A DNA stretch of 40,345 bases from Rhodoferax sp. (GCA_028711355.1 JAQTSL010000001.1:1-40345); one strand, 5' to 3'. Numbered from the stretch's first letter, positions 25,127 to 33,995 are shown. Numbers and translations are program-made. The notes: generated by a model not told the origin, from the letters alone.

Positions 25127-26266
25127 GTGCGCACCATTCCCATCCTTGATCAACGTGACTACCTACCCTCGCTGCCAGGTTCTGACGACGCAGACAGGTT
25201 AGCGGATCACCCCACCGACAGTTTTGACAGGCCGCTGCAAGTGCTGTGTATCAGCGTCACCGACCGCAGTAACCACAAACCCATTGACGGTTACTCTCAG
25301 GCCGCTCTGGCACCCGATGGCCTGCCTTTGCCGCGTTCCTCGTTGTTGTCTTTTGAGGAAATCACGCACCTTGCGCAGCAGTTTGTGACGCAGGGTGTCA
25401 AAAAAATCCGACTGACCGGTGGTGAACCGCTAGTGCGCAGAAATATTGAAACACTCGTGGCGCAGCTCGCTGCCTTGCGCACGCCGGATGGTGCCCAGGT
25501 AGAAATCGCGCTGACCACCAATGGTTCCCTGCTTTCACACCGGGCGCAGTCGCTCAAAGAAGCCGGCCTACAGCAAGTGACGGTCAAGCTCGACGGCTTG
25601 GATGAGGAGGTTGTCCGGCGACTGAATCACACGGATGTTTCTGTCGCTGAGGTTTTGGCCGGGCTAACGGTAGCCCACGATGCCGGATTCGACAATCTCA
25701 CCATCAACATGGTGATCAAACGTGGCGTCAATGAGCAGGAAATCCTGCCGATGGCGCGTTATTTTCAAGGCACGGGCACGACCTTGCGGCTCATCGAATC
25801 CTCCAACGTGGATGCCAGTGACAAATGGTGCGTCGATGAAGTGCTGTCCAGCGCCGATGTGGTCAGCCGCATTCATCAGGTCATGCCACTGGTGGCACTG
25901 GCCCCTGACCACGCCAGCGCAACGGCCGAAATGTGGGGCTATGCGGGAGCAGACGGACAGCATGATCCACGTCTTGGCGAAATCGGCGTCATCAGCAGCG
26001 TGTCCAACCCCTTTTGCGGCATCTGCAACCGGGCACGACTTTCGGCCCAGGGACGACTCACGCTGTGCTCGTTTGCCACGGATAGTCATGATCTTGCCAG
26101 TCTGATCCGCCAGTCTGGTGGCGTCACCGATCGTCAACTACAGCATCAGATTGCCAAAATTTGGCGTTCGCGCTCTGATTGTCCGTCGGAAAAACGCACC
26201 AACGCGCTTGTGACCGAACGAGCCCATCTGGCGTTGGTCGGCAAAGCCAGCACCCTTGCGGTTTAA
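25127..26266 (+). CDS. MoaA-like protein lacking the radical-SAM cysteines
   Basis: The 379-residue product aligns with MoaA (GTP 3',8-cyclase) over its length: CISVTDRSN, LSFEEITHLAQQF, KIRLTGGEPLVRR, LTTNGSLL, NMVIKRGVNEQEILPMA, and the second-cluster region C297-GI-C300-NRAR...C314. But the CxxxCxxC motif that holds the AdoMet cluster is replaced by S48, P52 and G55 with no change in spacing, and the C-terminal Gly-Gly of MoaA is missing. It should therefore not do radical chemistry. No frameshift is seen. The start is most likely GTG 25127, after the nitroreductase stop. It may be a binding or regulatory protein, or a decaying paralogue. Confidence 0.85.
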   Translation: MRTIPILDQRDYLPSLPGSDDADRLADHPTDSFDRPLQVLCISVTDRSNHKPIDGYSQAALAPDGLPLPRSSLLSFEEITHLAQQFVTQGVKKIRLTGGEPLVRRNIETLVAQLAALRTPDGAQVEIALTTNGSLLSHRAQSLKEAGLQQVTVKLDGLDEEVVRRLNHTDVSVAEVLAGLTVAHDAGFDNLTINMVIKRGVNEQEILPMARYFQGTGTTLRLIESSNVDASDKWCVDEVLSSADVVSRIHQVMPLVALAPDHASATAEMWGYAGADGQHDPRLGEIGVISSVSNPFCGICNRARLSAQGRLTLCSFATDSHDLASLIRQSGGVTDRQLQHQIAKIWRSRSDCPSEKRTNALVTERAHLALVGKASTLAV

Positions 26267-26310
26267 CCGAGATTGTCCCTATCGCGGCATGGGTGATGGG
26301 GTCGTAGCAA

Positions 26311-26410
26311 TAGTTCCTTGGAACTAGGCCTGTAGCGCCGCCCTAGTTCCAATGCAGGCGCGCACTCGTTCTACAGAGCAATTTCTTTTTAACAAGTCCC
26401 AACCTAAAGT
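26311..26410 (+). promoter_or_regulatory. Promoter/operator block of the second narK1-narK2 pair
   Basis: TAGTTCC-TT-GGAACTA (26311-26326) is a perfect 7-2-7 inverted repeat. N17 later comes TAGTTC (26344-26349), then CTACAGAG (26371-26378) and AACCTAAAGT (26401-26410). The same blocks, with no gaps, recur at 34820-34919 before narG. TAAAGT may be the -10 element, placing CTACAGAG near -41. The protein that binds TAGTTC is unknown; the heptamer differs from NarL TACYYMT at its third base. Confidence 0.6.
26318..26352. other. Stem-loop overlapping the narK1 upstream inverted repeat
   Basis: TTGGAACTAGG (26318-26328) pairs perfectly with CCTAGTTCCAA (26342-26352), an 11-bp stem with a 13-base loop. 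No T-run follows, so it is not a typical terminator for the MoaA-like gene. It reuses the TAGTTC half-sites and may simply reflect stacked operator half-sites. Confidence 0.5.
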
Positions 26411-26439
26411 CACTCATCCCAAAAACCGGAGTGCGTGAC

Positions 26440-27693
26440 ATGACAAAAAAAGGACAGGCGTTGTCGGTGCTGATTGCCAGCACCTTCGCCTTCACCGTGT
26501 GTTTCATGGTGTGGATGATGTTTGCCGTGATCGGCATTCCAATCAAAAAAGCGTTGGATCTCAACTCAACCCAGGCCGGGCTGCTGATGGCCATGCCGGT
26601 GCTTACTGGCTCGCTGATTCGCGTGCCGCTGGGTATCTGGACGGACAAGTTTGGCGGGCGCATTGTGTTTGCCGTGTTGATGGCCTGCACCGTGCCCGCC
26701 ATCTGGCTCATGACCTACGCCACCGCCTACTGGCATTACCTGGTGATTGGCCTGTTTGTCGGGCTGGCTGGTGGCTCGTTTTCGGTCGGCACGCCGTATG
26801 TGGCGCGCTGGTTTCCGAAGAAACAGCAAGGCTTTGCCATGGGCATTTTTGGCATGGGCAACGCCGGGGCGGCGCTCAACAAATTTGTGGCGCCGGCCAT
26901 TGTGGTGGGCTTTGGCTGGACCATGGTGCCCAAGGTCTATGCACTGATCATGCTCGGCACGGTCATCATGTTCTGGTTTTTTTCGCACAGCGATCCGGCG
27001 CACCACGCGGCCAAACAAGTGCCTTTTATGGCGCAGCTCAAAGCCCTGAAAGACCCCACCGTTTTCAAATATTGCCAGTACTACAGCATTGTGTTTGGTG
27101 GCTACGTGGCGCTGAGCTTATGGATGGTGCAGTACTACGTGGGCGAATTTGGCCTGGACATTCGCACCGCCGCCCTGCTGGCCGCCTGCTTCTCGTTGCC
27201 GGGTGGTGTGCTGCGCGCCTTTGGTGGCTGGCTGTCTGACAAATACGGCGCGCATTCCATGACCTGGTGGGTGCTGTGGGTGAGCTGGATTTGCCTGTTC
27301 CTGCTGAGCTACCCGCAAACCGATTTGACCATCACCACGGTGAACGGCCCGCAAACGTTTCACATCGGCCTGAATGTTTATCTGTTCACCATTTTGATGT
27401 TCACGCTGGGCGTGGCCTGGGGCTTTGGCAAGGCCAGCGTGTTCAAGTACATCAGCGACGACTACCACCACAACATCGGTGCCGTCAGCGGCATTGTGGG
27501 TCTGGCCGGTGGCATGGGCGGTTTCCTGCTGCCGATCATGTTTGGCGGCCTGATGGATCTCACCGGCATCCGCTCCAGCGCCTTCATGCTGATGTACGGC
27601 GTGGTCTGGGTGTCGCTGATCTGGATGTACTGGACAGAAGTGCGCACCAAAGAATATATGCAGCAACCCGTCCCTGCCACTGCTCAAGCCTGA
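26440..27693 (+). CDS. narK1: NarK1-type nitrate transporter (second copy, standard length)
   Basis: The 417-residue MFS protein has 12 predicted helices, the motif DKFGGR and nitrate signatures GLAGGSFSVGTPYVARWF and GIVGLAGGMGGFLLP. Type I NarK is usually a nitrate/proton symporter for starting nitrate respiration. The ATG at 26440 has GGAG upstream; a GTG at 26431 would add three residues. It is only distantly similar to the 499-residue narK1 at 18481-19980. It is followed after 21 bp by narK2. Confidence 0.92.
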   Translation: MTKKGQALSVLIASTFAFTVCFMVWMMFAVIGIPIKKALDLNSTQAGLLMAMPVLTGSLIRVPLGIWTDKFGGRIVFAVLMACTVPAIWLMTYATAYWHYLVIGLFVGLAGGSFSVGTPYVARWFPKKQQGFAMGIFGMGNAGAALNKFVAPAIVVGFGWTMVPKVYALIMLGTVIMFWFFSHSDPAHHAAKQVPFMAQLKALKDPTVFKYCQYYSIVFGGYVALSLWMVQYYVGEFGLDIRTAALLAACFSLPGGVLRAFGGWLSDKYGAHSMTWWVLWVSWICLFLLSYPQTDLTITTVNGPQTFHIGLNVYLFTILMFTLGVAWGFGKASVFKYISDDYHHNIGAVSGIVGLAGGMGGFLLPIMFGGLMDLTGIRSSAFMLMYGVVWVSLIWMYWTEVRTKEYMQQPVPATAQA

Positions 27694-27714
27694 CCCTCAA
27701 CCCGGAGAATACCC

Positions 27715-29343
27715 ATGGCCACCCCAACCTATTCCAAAGCCGACATTGCCGACTGGCAACCCGAAGACACCGTGTTCTGGGACAGCAAAGGCAAGTCCAT
27801 TGCCAACCGCAATCTGTGGATTTCCATCCCCAACCTGCTGGTGGCGTTTGCCGTCTGGCTGATGTGGGGCATCATCACGGTGCAAATGTTGAACCTGGGC
27901 TTTCCGTTCAAACCGGCGGACATGTTCACGCTGACCGCCATCTCCGGGCTGATGGGTGCCACCTTTCGCATCCCAGCCTCGTTCTTCATTCGCCTCTCGG
28001 GCGGACGCAACACCATCTTTTTGACCTCGGCACTCTTGATGATTCCGGCCATCTGGACCGGCATTGCGCTGCAAGACAAAACCACGCCACTGTGGGTGTT
28101 TCAGGCCTGCGCCTTTCTGAGCGGCATTGGTGGCGGCAACTTTGCCTGCTCCATGTCCAACATCAGCGGCTTTTTCCCCAAGCGCCTGCAAGGCACGGCG
28201 CTGGGCTTGAACGCGGGCTTGGGCAACTTTGGCGTGACCACCATGCAGGTGCTGATTCCACTGGTCATGACGGTGGGCGTGTTCGGATCCATGGCCGGTG
28301 GCTCGATGGTGCTGGCCAAGGACAGCGGCTGGATCATGGGCAAGATTCTGGCGGGTACACCCACCTTCATTCAAAACGCCGGCTTTGTCTGGGCTGCGCT
28401 GCTGCTGCCGATGGTGATTGCCGCCTGGGTTGGCATGAACAACCTGCTGCCGCTCTCGCCCAACTACGGCGGCACGGCCGCTGCACTGGGCAAGATTTTG
28501 TACCTGTGGGGCATCACCTGCGTGATTGGGGTGGTTGGCCTGTACCTGTACCTGCCTGCGCCCAGCGGCCTGGGGTTGCTCAACATGTGGGTCGCCTTGC
28601 CACTGATCATTGGCGCGATGGTGCTGGCCATGAAGCTGGCCGCGTTTGGTGAAATGAAGGGCAACATTGCCAAGCAGTTTGAGATTTTCAAGAACAAACA
28701 CACCTGGTCATTGACCGCGCTGTATTTGGTCACCTTCGGCTCGTTCATTGGGTTCTCGATGGCGCTGCCGCTGTCGATTTCGGTCATCTTTGGCATCAGC
28801 CACGTGCCTGATGCCGCCGGCGTGATGCAGCACACGCTGAAAAACCCCAACGCCCCATCCGCCCTGACCTACGCCTGGATCGGCCCGTTTGTGGGCGCAT
28901 TGATTCGCCCGGTGGGCGGCTGGATTGCCGACAAGGTAGGCGGCAGCATCGTCACGCAAATCATCTCGGCCATCATGGTGGTGGCCTCGGCGGGCACGGG
29001 TTACATGATGATGCAAGCCTATGGCTCGGCCACACCCGAGCAATATTTTCAACCTTTCATGTGGCTGTTTGTGCTGCTGTTTGCCGCCAGCGGCATTGGC
29101 AACGGCTCCACCTTCCGCACCGTACGCGTGATTTTTGATCGCCAGCAAGCCGGACCAGTGCTGGGCTGGACCTCGGCCGTAGCGGCCTACGGTGCCTTCA
29201 TTGCCCCGGTGGTGATTGGCCAGCAGATCAAGGCTGGTACGCCGCAGATCGCCATGTACGGCTTTGCCATCTTTTACGCCCTGTGTCTGGTGCTGAACTG
29301 GTGGTTTTATTTGCGCGCAGGGTCTGAGATCAAGAACCCGTGA
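27715..29343 (+). CDS. narK2: NarK2-type nitrate/nitrite transporter (second copy)
   Basis: The 542-residue MFS protein begins WQPEDTVFWDSKGKSIANRN and is colinear with the copy at 16757-18427, including the mid-protein insertion. Long blocks are identical (for example FTLTAISGLMGATFRIPASF). Type II NarK exchanges nitrate and nitrite. The RBS CGGAGA lies before ATG. In the usual order narG would follow directly, but here 5.7 kb of unrelated genes intervene. Confidence 0.93.
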   Translation: MATPTYSKADIADWQPEDTVFWDSKGKSIANRNLWISIPNLLVAFAVWLMWGIITVQMLNLGFPFKPADMFTLTAISGLMGATFRIPASFFIRLSGGRNTIFLTSALLMIPAIWTGIALQDKTTPLWVFQACAFLSGIGGGNFACSMSNISGFFPKRLQGTALGLNAGLGNFGVTTMQVLIPLVMTVGVFGSMAGGSMVLAKDSGWIMGKILAGTPTFIQNAGFVWAALLLPMVIAAWVGMNNLLPLSPNYGGTAAALGKILYLWGITCVIGVVGLYLYLPAPSGLGLLNMWVALPLIIGAMVLAMKLAAFGEMKGNIAKQFEIFKNKHTWSLTALYLVTFGSFIGFSMALPLSISVIFGISHVPDAAGVMQHTLKNPNAPSALTYAWIGPFVGALIRPVGGWIADKVGGSIVTQIISAIMVVASAGTGYMMMQAYGSATPEQYFQPFMWLFVLLFAASGIGNGSTFRTVRVIFDRQQAGPVLGWTSAVAAYGAFIAPVVIGQQIKAGTPQIAMYGFAIFYALCLVLNWWFYLRAGSEIKNP

Positions 29344-29399
29344 GCATTGCGAATCGGGTGCAATTGGAAGGATGAGGCTCGATCATTGAAGATTGGCCA

Positions 29400-29693
29400 T
29401 CAATGACGACCGGTGGCAAAACCGGGTCGTTGGCGTTGATGGCGAACGATCAGTATTCGGAGATGCTCGTCTTCAATACGATAGACAAGCGAAAACGGAA
29501 AGCCCTTGAGCGGATAACTTCGCCGTCGTTTTGCGATCGGCGTACCAAATCCAGGGTTGACCAACAGAAGTTGGATCACCCGTTCAAGTTCAAAGGTAAA
29601 GCGTGATGCAACTGCAATACCAGCCTGCTGAAGGTAGTAATCTTGCGCAGCCCTCACATCCCCAATCGCCAGGTCGTGAAAAGAATATTTCAC
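29400..29693 (-). CDS. RelE/ParE-type toxin
   Basis: The 97-residue protein has the RelE/ParE fold pattern: FHDLAIGDVRAAQDYY, FGTPIAKRRRSYPLKGFPFSLVYRI and a final LRILIVRHQRQRPGF. It is basic. The family either cuts mRNA on ribosomes or poisons gyrase, and sequence alone does not say which. The start overlaps the antitoxin stop by 4 bp. It lies 57 bp past narK2 on the other strand. Confidence 0.85.
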   Translation of the reverse strand: MKYSFHDLAIGDVRAAQDYYLQQAGIAVASRFTFELERVIQLLLVNPGFGTPIAKRRRSYPLKGFPFSLVYRIEDEHLRILIVRHQRQRPGFATGRH

Positions 29694-29917
29694 GGTGTCA
29701 GCCTGGCGCTGAGCTGCCGCATAGCCTCGTCACCAGGAATCCAATGTGACCGCCCTGCCGCAATATCCGCCTCGCGCTGATCTGCCAGTTGTTCCCAGGC
29801 GGCCTCCACCTCCAGGTCAGAGTCAAGGCTGGTGATGAGCCGCTCAAGTAACTGATTTCGTTCCGCAGGCGTGAGCTGCATGGCTTGAGCTTGTACGTAT
29901 TCAAGTTGGCTGGGCAT
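29690..29917 (-). CDS. Antitoxin-like protein, addiction-module component family
   Basis: The 75-residue acidic protein contains LTPAERNQLLERLITSLD and EVEAAWEQLADQREADI, matching the putative addiction module component family that pairs with RelE/ParE toxins. I chose ATG 29917 because GGAGG lies five bases upstream; the frame is open further up without family likeness. Antitoxin first, toxin second, overlapping by 4 bp. Confidence 0.82.
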   Translation of the reverse strand: MPSQLEYVQAQAMQLTPAERNQLLERLITSLDSDLEVEAAWEQLADQREADIAAGRSHWIPGDEAMRQLSARLTP

Positions 29918-30161
29918 AAAACCTCCGGTAACGAAAACATGGAATCTTTGGGCTAAATCATAGCGGCTTGTGAAGTGCTCGAGCCACCTTCTTTGGTTTA
30001 TGCGGACTGTCATGCCGCCGCATCCTTTTGTTTAGCCATAAGCAGAAAATCCATCGCTTGAAACGAGCTGCCTCAAAATGCGTAGCGGATTGCTATCGGC
30101 ACAAAACACTGTGAATCGCACCCAATCGGACCCCAGCATACGCTGTCATTGATATGCACCT

Positions 30162-30192
30162 ATACTAAGTAATTGTGTAATTACTTTAGTAT
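30162..30192. promoter_or_regulatory. Palindromic operator of the TetR regulator
   Basis: ATACTAAGTAATT and AATTACTTTAGTAT form an inverted repeat with one bulged base, just before the tetR start codon at 30195. It is AT-rich in a GC-rich setting. This is where a TetR protein would repress its own operon. The 277-bp gap from 29918 holds this site and, on the other strand, the toxin-antitoxin promoter, which I could not place. Confidence 0.6.
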
Positions 30193-30194
30193 TC

Positions 30195-30860
30195 ATGGAT
30201 ATCCAAATTCTGCCAGCCAAGCAAGCCACCGAAGTCCGTCAAGCCGGTCTGATCGCAGCGGCGCTCAAACTGGCCGCGCAGTGCAGCCCGGCTGACATCA
30301 CCACCACTGACCTGGCGCGCGAGGTAGGCATTACCCAAGGTGCCGTGTTCAAGCACTTTGCCAGCAAAGAGGCCATCTGGCTGGCCGCCATGGACTGGGT
30401 GACCGTGACGCTGATGACGCAGCTTGAGGCCGCAGCGGCCACAGCAAAATCAGACGCTCAGGCGCAAACATCATCAAGCTTTCGCGACGCTTGGCCGCTG
30501 GCGGCTTTGCGAGCTGTCTTTCTGGCACATGTGGACTTTGTGGTGTGCAACCCTGGCGTGCCACGATTGGTATTTCAGGAACTGCAACGCCCCGACGACA
30601 GTGAACTTAAATCCCGGGTGCGTTTGCAAATGACGCGCTATCGCACGCTGTTGATGCATTTGCTGGTACAGGCAAAAAAATTGGAACTTATAGCGCCTGA
30701 CGCAGATATGGAGAGCGCTAGCGTGCTTTTTATTGGGTCAATTCAAGGCCTGGTCATGCAGTCGCTCATTACCGCCAACGTGTCGGCCATGGCCAAGCAA
30801 GCCCCCAAGGTGTTTGGCATCTTTGCACGCGGTGTGTTTGTCAACCACCCTTCTTTTTGA
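30195..30860 (+). CDS. TetR/AcrR-family regulator
   Basis: The 221-residue protein has an N-terminal helix-turn-helix (about 36-66: TTDLAREVGITQGAVFKHFASKEAIW) and a ligand-binding C-terminal domain. It starts two bases after the operator palindrome, so it is probably autoregulated and nearly leaderless. It lies 17 bp before the adaptor gene and likely controls the whole export operon. Residues near 166-180 are encoded by a repeat-like segment (30690-30733). Confidence 0.9.
   Translation: MDIQILPAKQATEVRQAGLIAAALKLAAQCSPADITTTDLAREVGITQGAVFKHFASKEAIWLAAMDWVTVTLMTQLEAAAATAKSDAQAQTSSSFRDAWPLAALRAVFLAHVDFVVCNPGVPRLVFQELQRPDDSELKSRVRLQMTRYRTLLMHLLVQAKKLELIAPDADMESASVLFIGSIQGLVMQSLITANVSAMAKQAPKVFGIFARGVFVNHPSF
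30690..30733 (+). repeat. Interspersed-repeat-like segment inside tetR
   Basis: TAGC...ACGC..AT.T...GCTA....GCTTTTTAT follows the same pattern and spacing as the intergenic element at 34031-34076 read on the minus strand. The reading frame is preserved. The similarity is moderate. Confidence 0.35.
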
Positions 30861-30877
30861 TTTTTGAAAGTTACCCC

Positions 30878-32074
30878 ATGTCATCCAAATCTCTTGTATT
30901 TCGTCGTCTGGCCATTGGCGCAGCCGCGCTGGTGCTGATTGGTGGCATCGCTTTTGTGTCGCTGCGCACCGGCCCACTAGCACCCATCAAGGTCACCGCG
31001 GCCAGCCCGGTGGAGGGCAGCCTGAGCCCGGCCATTTTCGGTATTGGCACGGTCGAGGCCCGGCGCAGTTGGATGGTCGGACCCACGGTGGCCGGGCGTG
31101 TGCTGAGTGTCAAGGTGGACGTGGGTGACAGCGTCAAGGCCGGGCAACTGCTGGCTGAGATGGACCCGGTGGATTTTGGCCAACGCCTGGCTGCGCTGGA
31201 TGCGTCGCTGGCGCGCGCCGGCAGTGGTCAAGCCGCCGCGCAGGCCCAATTGCAGGACGCCAAGGCGCGCAGCATGCTGGCCGCCACCAACACCCAACGC
31301 AACCAGGGCCTGGCGCGGCAAAACTTCATCAGCCCCGGCGCGCTCGATGCCGTGTTACAGACCCAGGCCTCAGCCAACGCAGCCGTGCAGGCGGCGCAAG
31401 CCAACCTGGTCGGTGCCGGCCAGGACCTGACCCGCCTGAAAGCTGAGCGCGCGGCGCTGGCGCAACAGCGCGACAACGTGCGCCTGTTCGCCCCGGCCGA
31501 CGCGGTGGTGACCACACGAGATGCCGAAGCCGGCAGTACCGTGGTGGCAGGCCAGCCGGTGCTGCGCCTGATAGATCCGGCCAGCCTGTGGGTCAAGCTG
31601 CGGGTGGACCAGGGCCGATCAAACGGCTTGGCCACCGGTGTCAAGGCCAGCATCGTGCTGCGCTCCAACCCACAAACCACGTTGCCAGGCCAAGTAGCAC
31701 GCATCGAGCTGCTGGCCGACAGCGTGACCGAAGAGCGCATTGCCCAGGTGGCGTTTGACGCACCGCCCAGCGGTTTGTCGGTCGGTGAAATGGCCGAAGT
31801 CACGTTGCGACTGTCCGCCACCGCACCCGCGCTGCTGCTGCCCAATGCCGCCATCCAGCATCAACAAGGCCAAAACGGGGTCTGGCTTATCAAGGCCGGC
31901 AAACCTGAGTTTGCGGCGGTGCAATTGGGCACCCAAAGCCTGGACGGTCAGGTGCAGGTGCTCAAGGGCCTCGACAAAACCAACCAGGTGGTGATCTACA
32001 GCCAAAAAGCCCTGAGCAGCGGCGCACGCATTTCGGTGGTGGATGCACTGGTCAAGCCCGAGGCCAAGCCATGA
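30878..32074 (+). CDS. HlyD/MFP periplasmic adaptor of an ABC export system
   Basis: The 398-residue protein has one N-terminal membrane segment (about 11-30), a lipoyl/barrel-sandwich half-motif (AGRVLSVKVDVGDSVKAGQLLAEMD), an Ala/Gln-rich helical hairpin (about 105-190) and the returning half (FAPADAVVTTRDAEAGSTVVAGQ). It joins the inner-membrane ABC transporter to an outer-membrane channel, for which no gene is seen here. I preferred the ATG at 30878. The 3' end overlaps the permease by 4 bp. Confidence 0.88.
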   Translation: MSSKSLVFRRLAIGAAALVLIGGIAFVSLRTGPLAPIKVTAASPVEGSLSPAIFGIGTVEARRSWMVGPTVAGRVLSVKVDVGDSVKAGQLLAEMDPVDFGQRLAALDASLARAGSGQAAAQAQLQDAKARSMLAATNTQRNQGLARQNFISPGALDAVLQTQASANAAVQAAQANLVGAGQDLTRLKAERAALAQQRDNVRLFAPADAVVTTRDAEAGSTVVAGQPVLRLIDPASLWVKLRVDQGRSNGLATGVKASIVLRSNPQTTLPGQVARIELLADSVTEERIAQVAFDAPPSGLSVGEMAEVTLRLSATAPALLLPNAAIQHQQGQNGVWLIKAGKPEFAAVQLGTQSLDGQVQVLKGLDKTNQVVIYSQKALSSGARISVVDALVKPEAKP

Positions 32075-33264
32075 TCAGCCTCGCCGGACGCGACATTCTG
32101 CACGGCTGGGGCAAGTTCGCCCTGACCGGGCTCGGGCTCGGGCTGTTGATTGGCGTGACGCTTTCAATGGCCGGCATCTACCGTGGCATGGTGGACGACG
32201 CGCAAGCCCTGCTGTCCAACAGTCAGGCCGATTTGTGGGTGGTGCAAAAAGACACCCAGGGCCCGTATGCCGAGGCATCGAGCATCAAGGACGATGTGGT
32301 GCGCAGCGTGCGCGGCATGCCAGGCGTGGCGCAAGCGGCCAACGTGACCTACCTCACCATGCAGGTGCAGCGCCCCAGCGGTGAAGAGGCCCGCACCATG
32401 GTGGTGGGTGTGGAGCCGGAGAAGCCCGGTGCGCCGGGTTACCTGGCGGCCGGGCGCCAGCTCACGCGCGACCACTATGAAGCGGTGGCCGACATCAAAA
32501 CCGGCCTCAAATTGGGCGATGCGGTGCGGGTGCGCCGCCACAGCTACACCGTGGTCGGCCTGACCCAGCGCATGGTGTCCTCGGGCGGCGACCCGATGCT
32601 GTTTGTACCGCTGAAAGACGCGCAGGAAGCGCAATTTTTAAAAGACAACGACTCCATTCAAAATGACCGCACCCGCACTGCCGCCAATCCGGCTTTCAAC
32701 CGCCCCGGTGTGCCCGGCCTGCTCGATGCAGTGCAAGCCCTGCAAACCAGCAGCCACAACGTCAACGCGGTGCTGGTGCAGTTGCAACCCGGCTGGCAGC
32801 CTGACGACGTGGCCGATGCCCTAAAGCGCTGGAAACACGTGCAGGTCTATACCCGCGCGGGCATGGAAGAGATATTGGTGGCCAAGTTGATTGCAACGTC
32901 GGCCCGGCAAATCGGCATGTTCCTGGCCATTCTGGCGGTGGTGAGCGCGGCCATTGTGGCTTTCATCATCTACACCATGACACTGGGCAAAATCCGCGAA
33001 ATTGCCGTTTTGAAGCTCATCGGCACGCGCAACCGCACCATTGCCGGCATGATCTTGCAGCAGGCGCTGGGTCTGGGGCTGATCGGCTTCATGGTAGGCA
33101 AAATCGCCGCCACCGTGTGGGCGCCGATCTTTCCCAAATACGTGTTGCTGATGCCGCGCGATGCCGTCACCGGACTGGTCGCCACGCTGCTCATTTGCGC
33201 CTTGGCCAGCACACTGGCGATTCGGGTGGCCCTCAAGGTCGATCCGGCCGCAGCGATTGGATGA
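32071..33264 (+). CDS. FtsX/MacB-type ABC permease (DevC-like)
   Basis: The 397-residue protein has one N-terminal helix (about 17-37), a periplasmic MacB-type domain (about 45-260) and three C-terminal helices in the FtsX arrangement, with GKIREIAVLKLIGTRNRTI between the first two. This topology belongs to mechanotransmission exporters rather than classical importers. It overlaps both neighbours by 4 bp. Confidence 0.9.
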   Translation: MISLAGRDILHGWGKFALTGLGLGLLIGVTLSMAGIYRGMVDDAQALLSNSQADLWVVQKDTQGPYAEASSIKDDVVRSVRGMPGVAQAANVTYLTMQVQRPSGEEARTMVVGVEPEKPGAPGYLAAGRQLTRDHYEAVADIKTGLKLGDAVRVRRHSYTVVGLTQRMVSSGGDPMLFVPLKDAQEAQFLKDNDSIQNDRTRTAANPAFNRPGVPGLLDAVQALQTSSHNVNAVLVQLQPGWQPDDVADALKRWKHVQVYTRAGMEEILVAKLIATSARQIGMFLAILAVVSAAIVAFIIYTMTLGKIREIAVLKLIGTRNRTIAGMILQQALGLGLIGFMVGKIAATVWAPIFPKYVLLMPRDAVTGLVATLLICALASTLAIRVALKVDPAAAIG

Positions 33265-33995
33265 TCACCATGAACACACACAATACTGACGCTGGTGGCA
33301 TCCGCATTGAGGGCCTGCGCAAGGTCTATGGCCAGGGTGACAGCGCCGTCGAGGCCCTGAAAAATGTCAACATGGTGGTGGCACCGGGTGAGGTGGTGGG
33401 CCTGGTCGGCCCCTCGGGTTCGGGCAAGAGCACACTGCTCAAATGCCTGGGTGCCATCACCCCGCCCACGTCGGGGCGCATGACGCTGGGCAGCGACGTG
33501 ATTTACGACAACGGCTGGAAAGTGCCCGACCTGCGCGCGCTGCGGCGTGACCGAATTGGGTTTATTTTTCAGGCGCCCTACCTGATTCCGTTTTTGGATG
33601 TGACCGACAACGTGGCGCTGCTGCCCATGCTGGCCGGTCGTGCCAACCCTGAGTCACGCGCCCGCGCGCTGGAACTGTTGACCGCACTCGACGTGCAGCA
33701 CCGCGCCAAAGCCGAGCCCTCACAACTCTCGGGCGGCGAACAGCAACGGGTGTCGATTGCCCGGGCGCTGGCCAACCGCCCGCCGGTCATCCTGGCGGAC
33801 GAACCCACCGCGCCACTGGACAGCGAGCGCGCCTTTGCCGTGATGCGCATCCTGACGCAGATGGCGGTGCAGTTTCAGGCGGCCATTATTGTGGTGACAC
33901 ACGACGAAAAGATCATTCCCACCTTCAAGCGGATCTACCACATCCGCGACGGACAAACCATAGAAGAAGCGGGTGAGGGGCGTTCGCTGGATTGA
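33261..33995 (+). CDS. ABC transporter ATP-binding protein (MacB/DevA-like)
   Basis: The 244-residue protein has Walker A GPSGSGKST, Q-loop FIFQAPYLIPFL, signature LSGGEQQRV, Walker B VILADEP and the switch His in VVTHDEK. The D-loop reads APLD instead of the usual SALD. It powers the FtsX-type permease. ATG 33261 overlaps the permease stop; ATG 33270 is an alternative. It ends the operon tetR-hlyD-permease-ATPase. Substrate unknown. Confidence 0.92.
   Translation: MITMNTHNTDAGGIRIEGLRKVYGQGDSAVEALKNVNMVVAPGEVVGLVGPSGSGKSTLLKCLGAITPPTSGRMTLGSDVIYDNGWKVPDLRALRRDRIGFIFQAPYLIPFLDVTDNVALLPMLAGRANPESRARALELLTALDVQHRAKAEPSQLSGGEQQRVSIARALANRPPVILADEPTAPLDSERAFAVMRILTQMAVQFQAAIIVVTHDEKIIPTFKRIYHIRDGQTIEEAGEGRSLD

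Noticed and set aside
27697..28701. Open frame (334 codons) opposite narK2
   Set aside because: Histidine- and glutamine-rich translation typical of the antisense of membrane-protein codons; no start context or family likeness.
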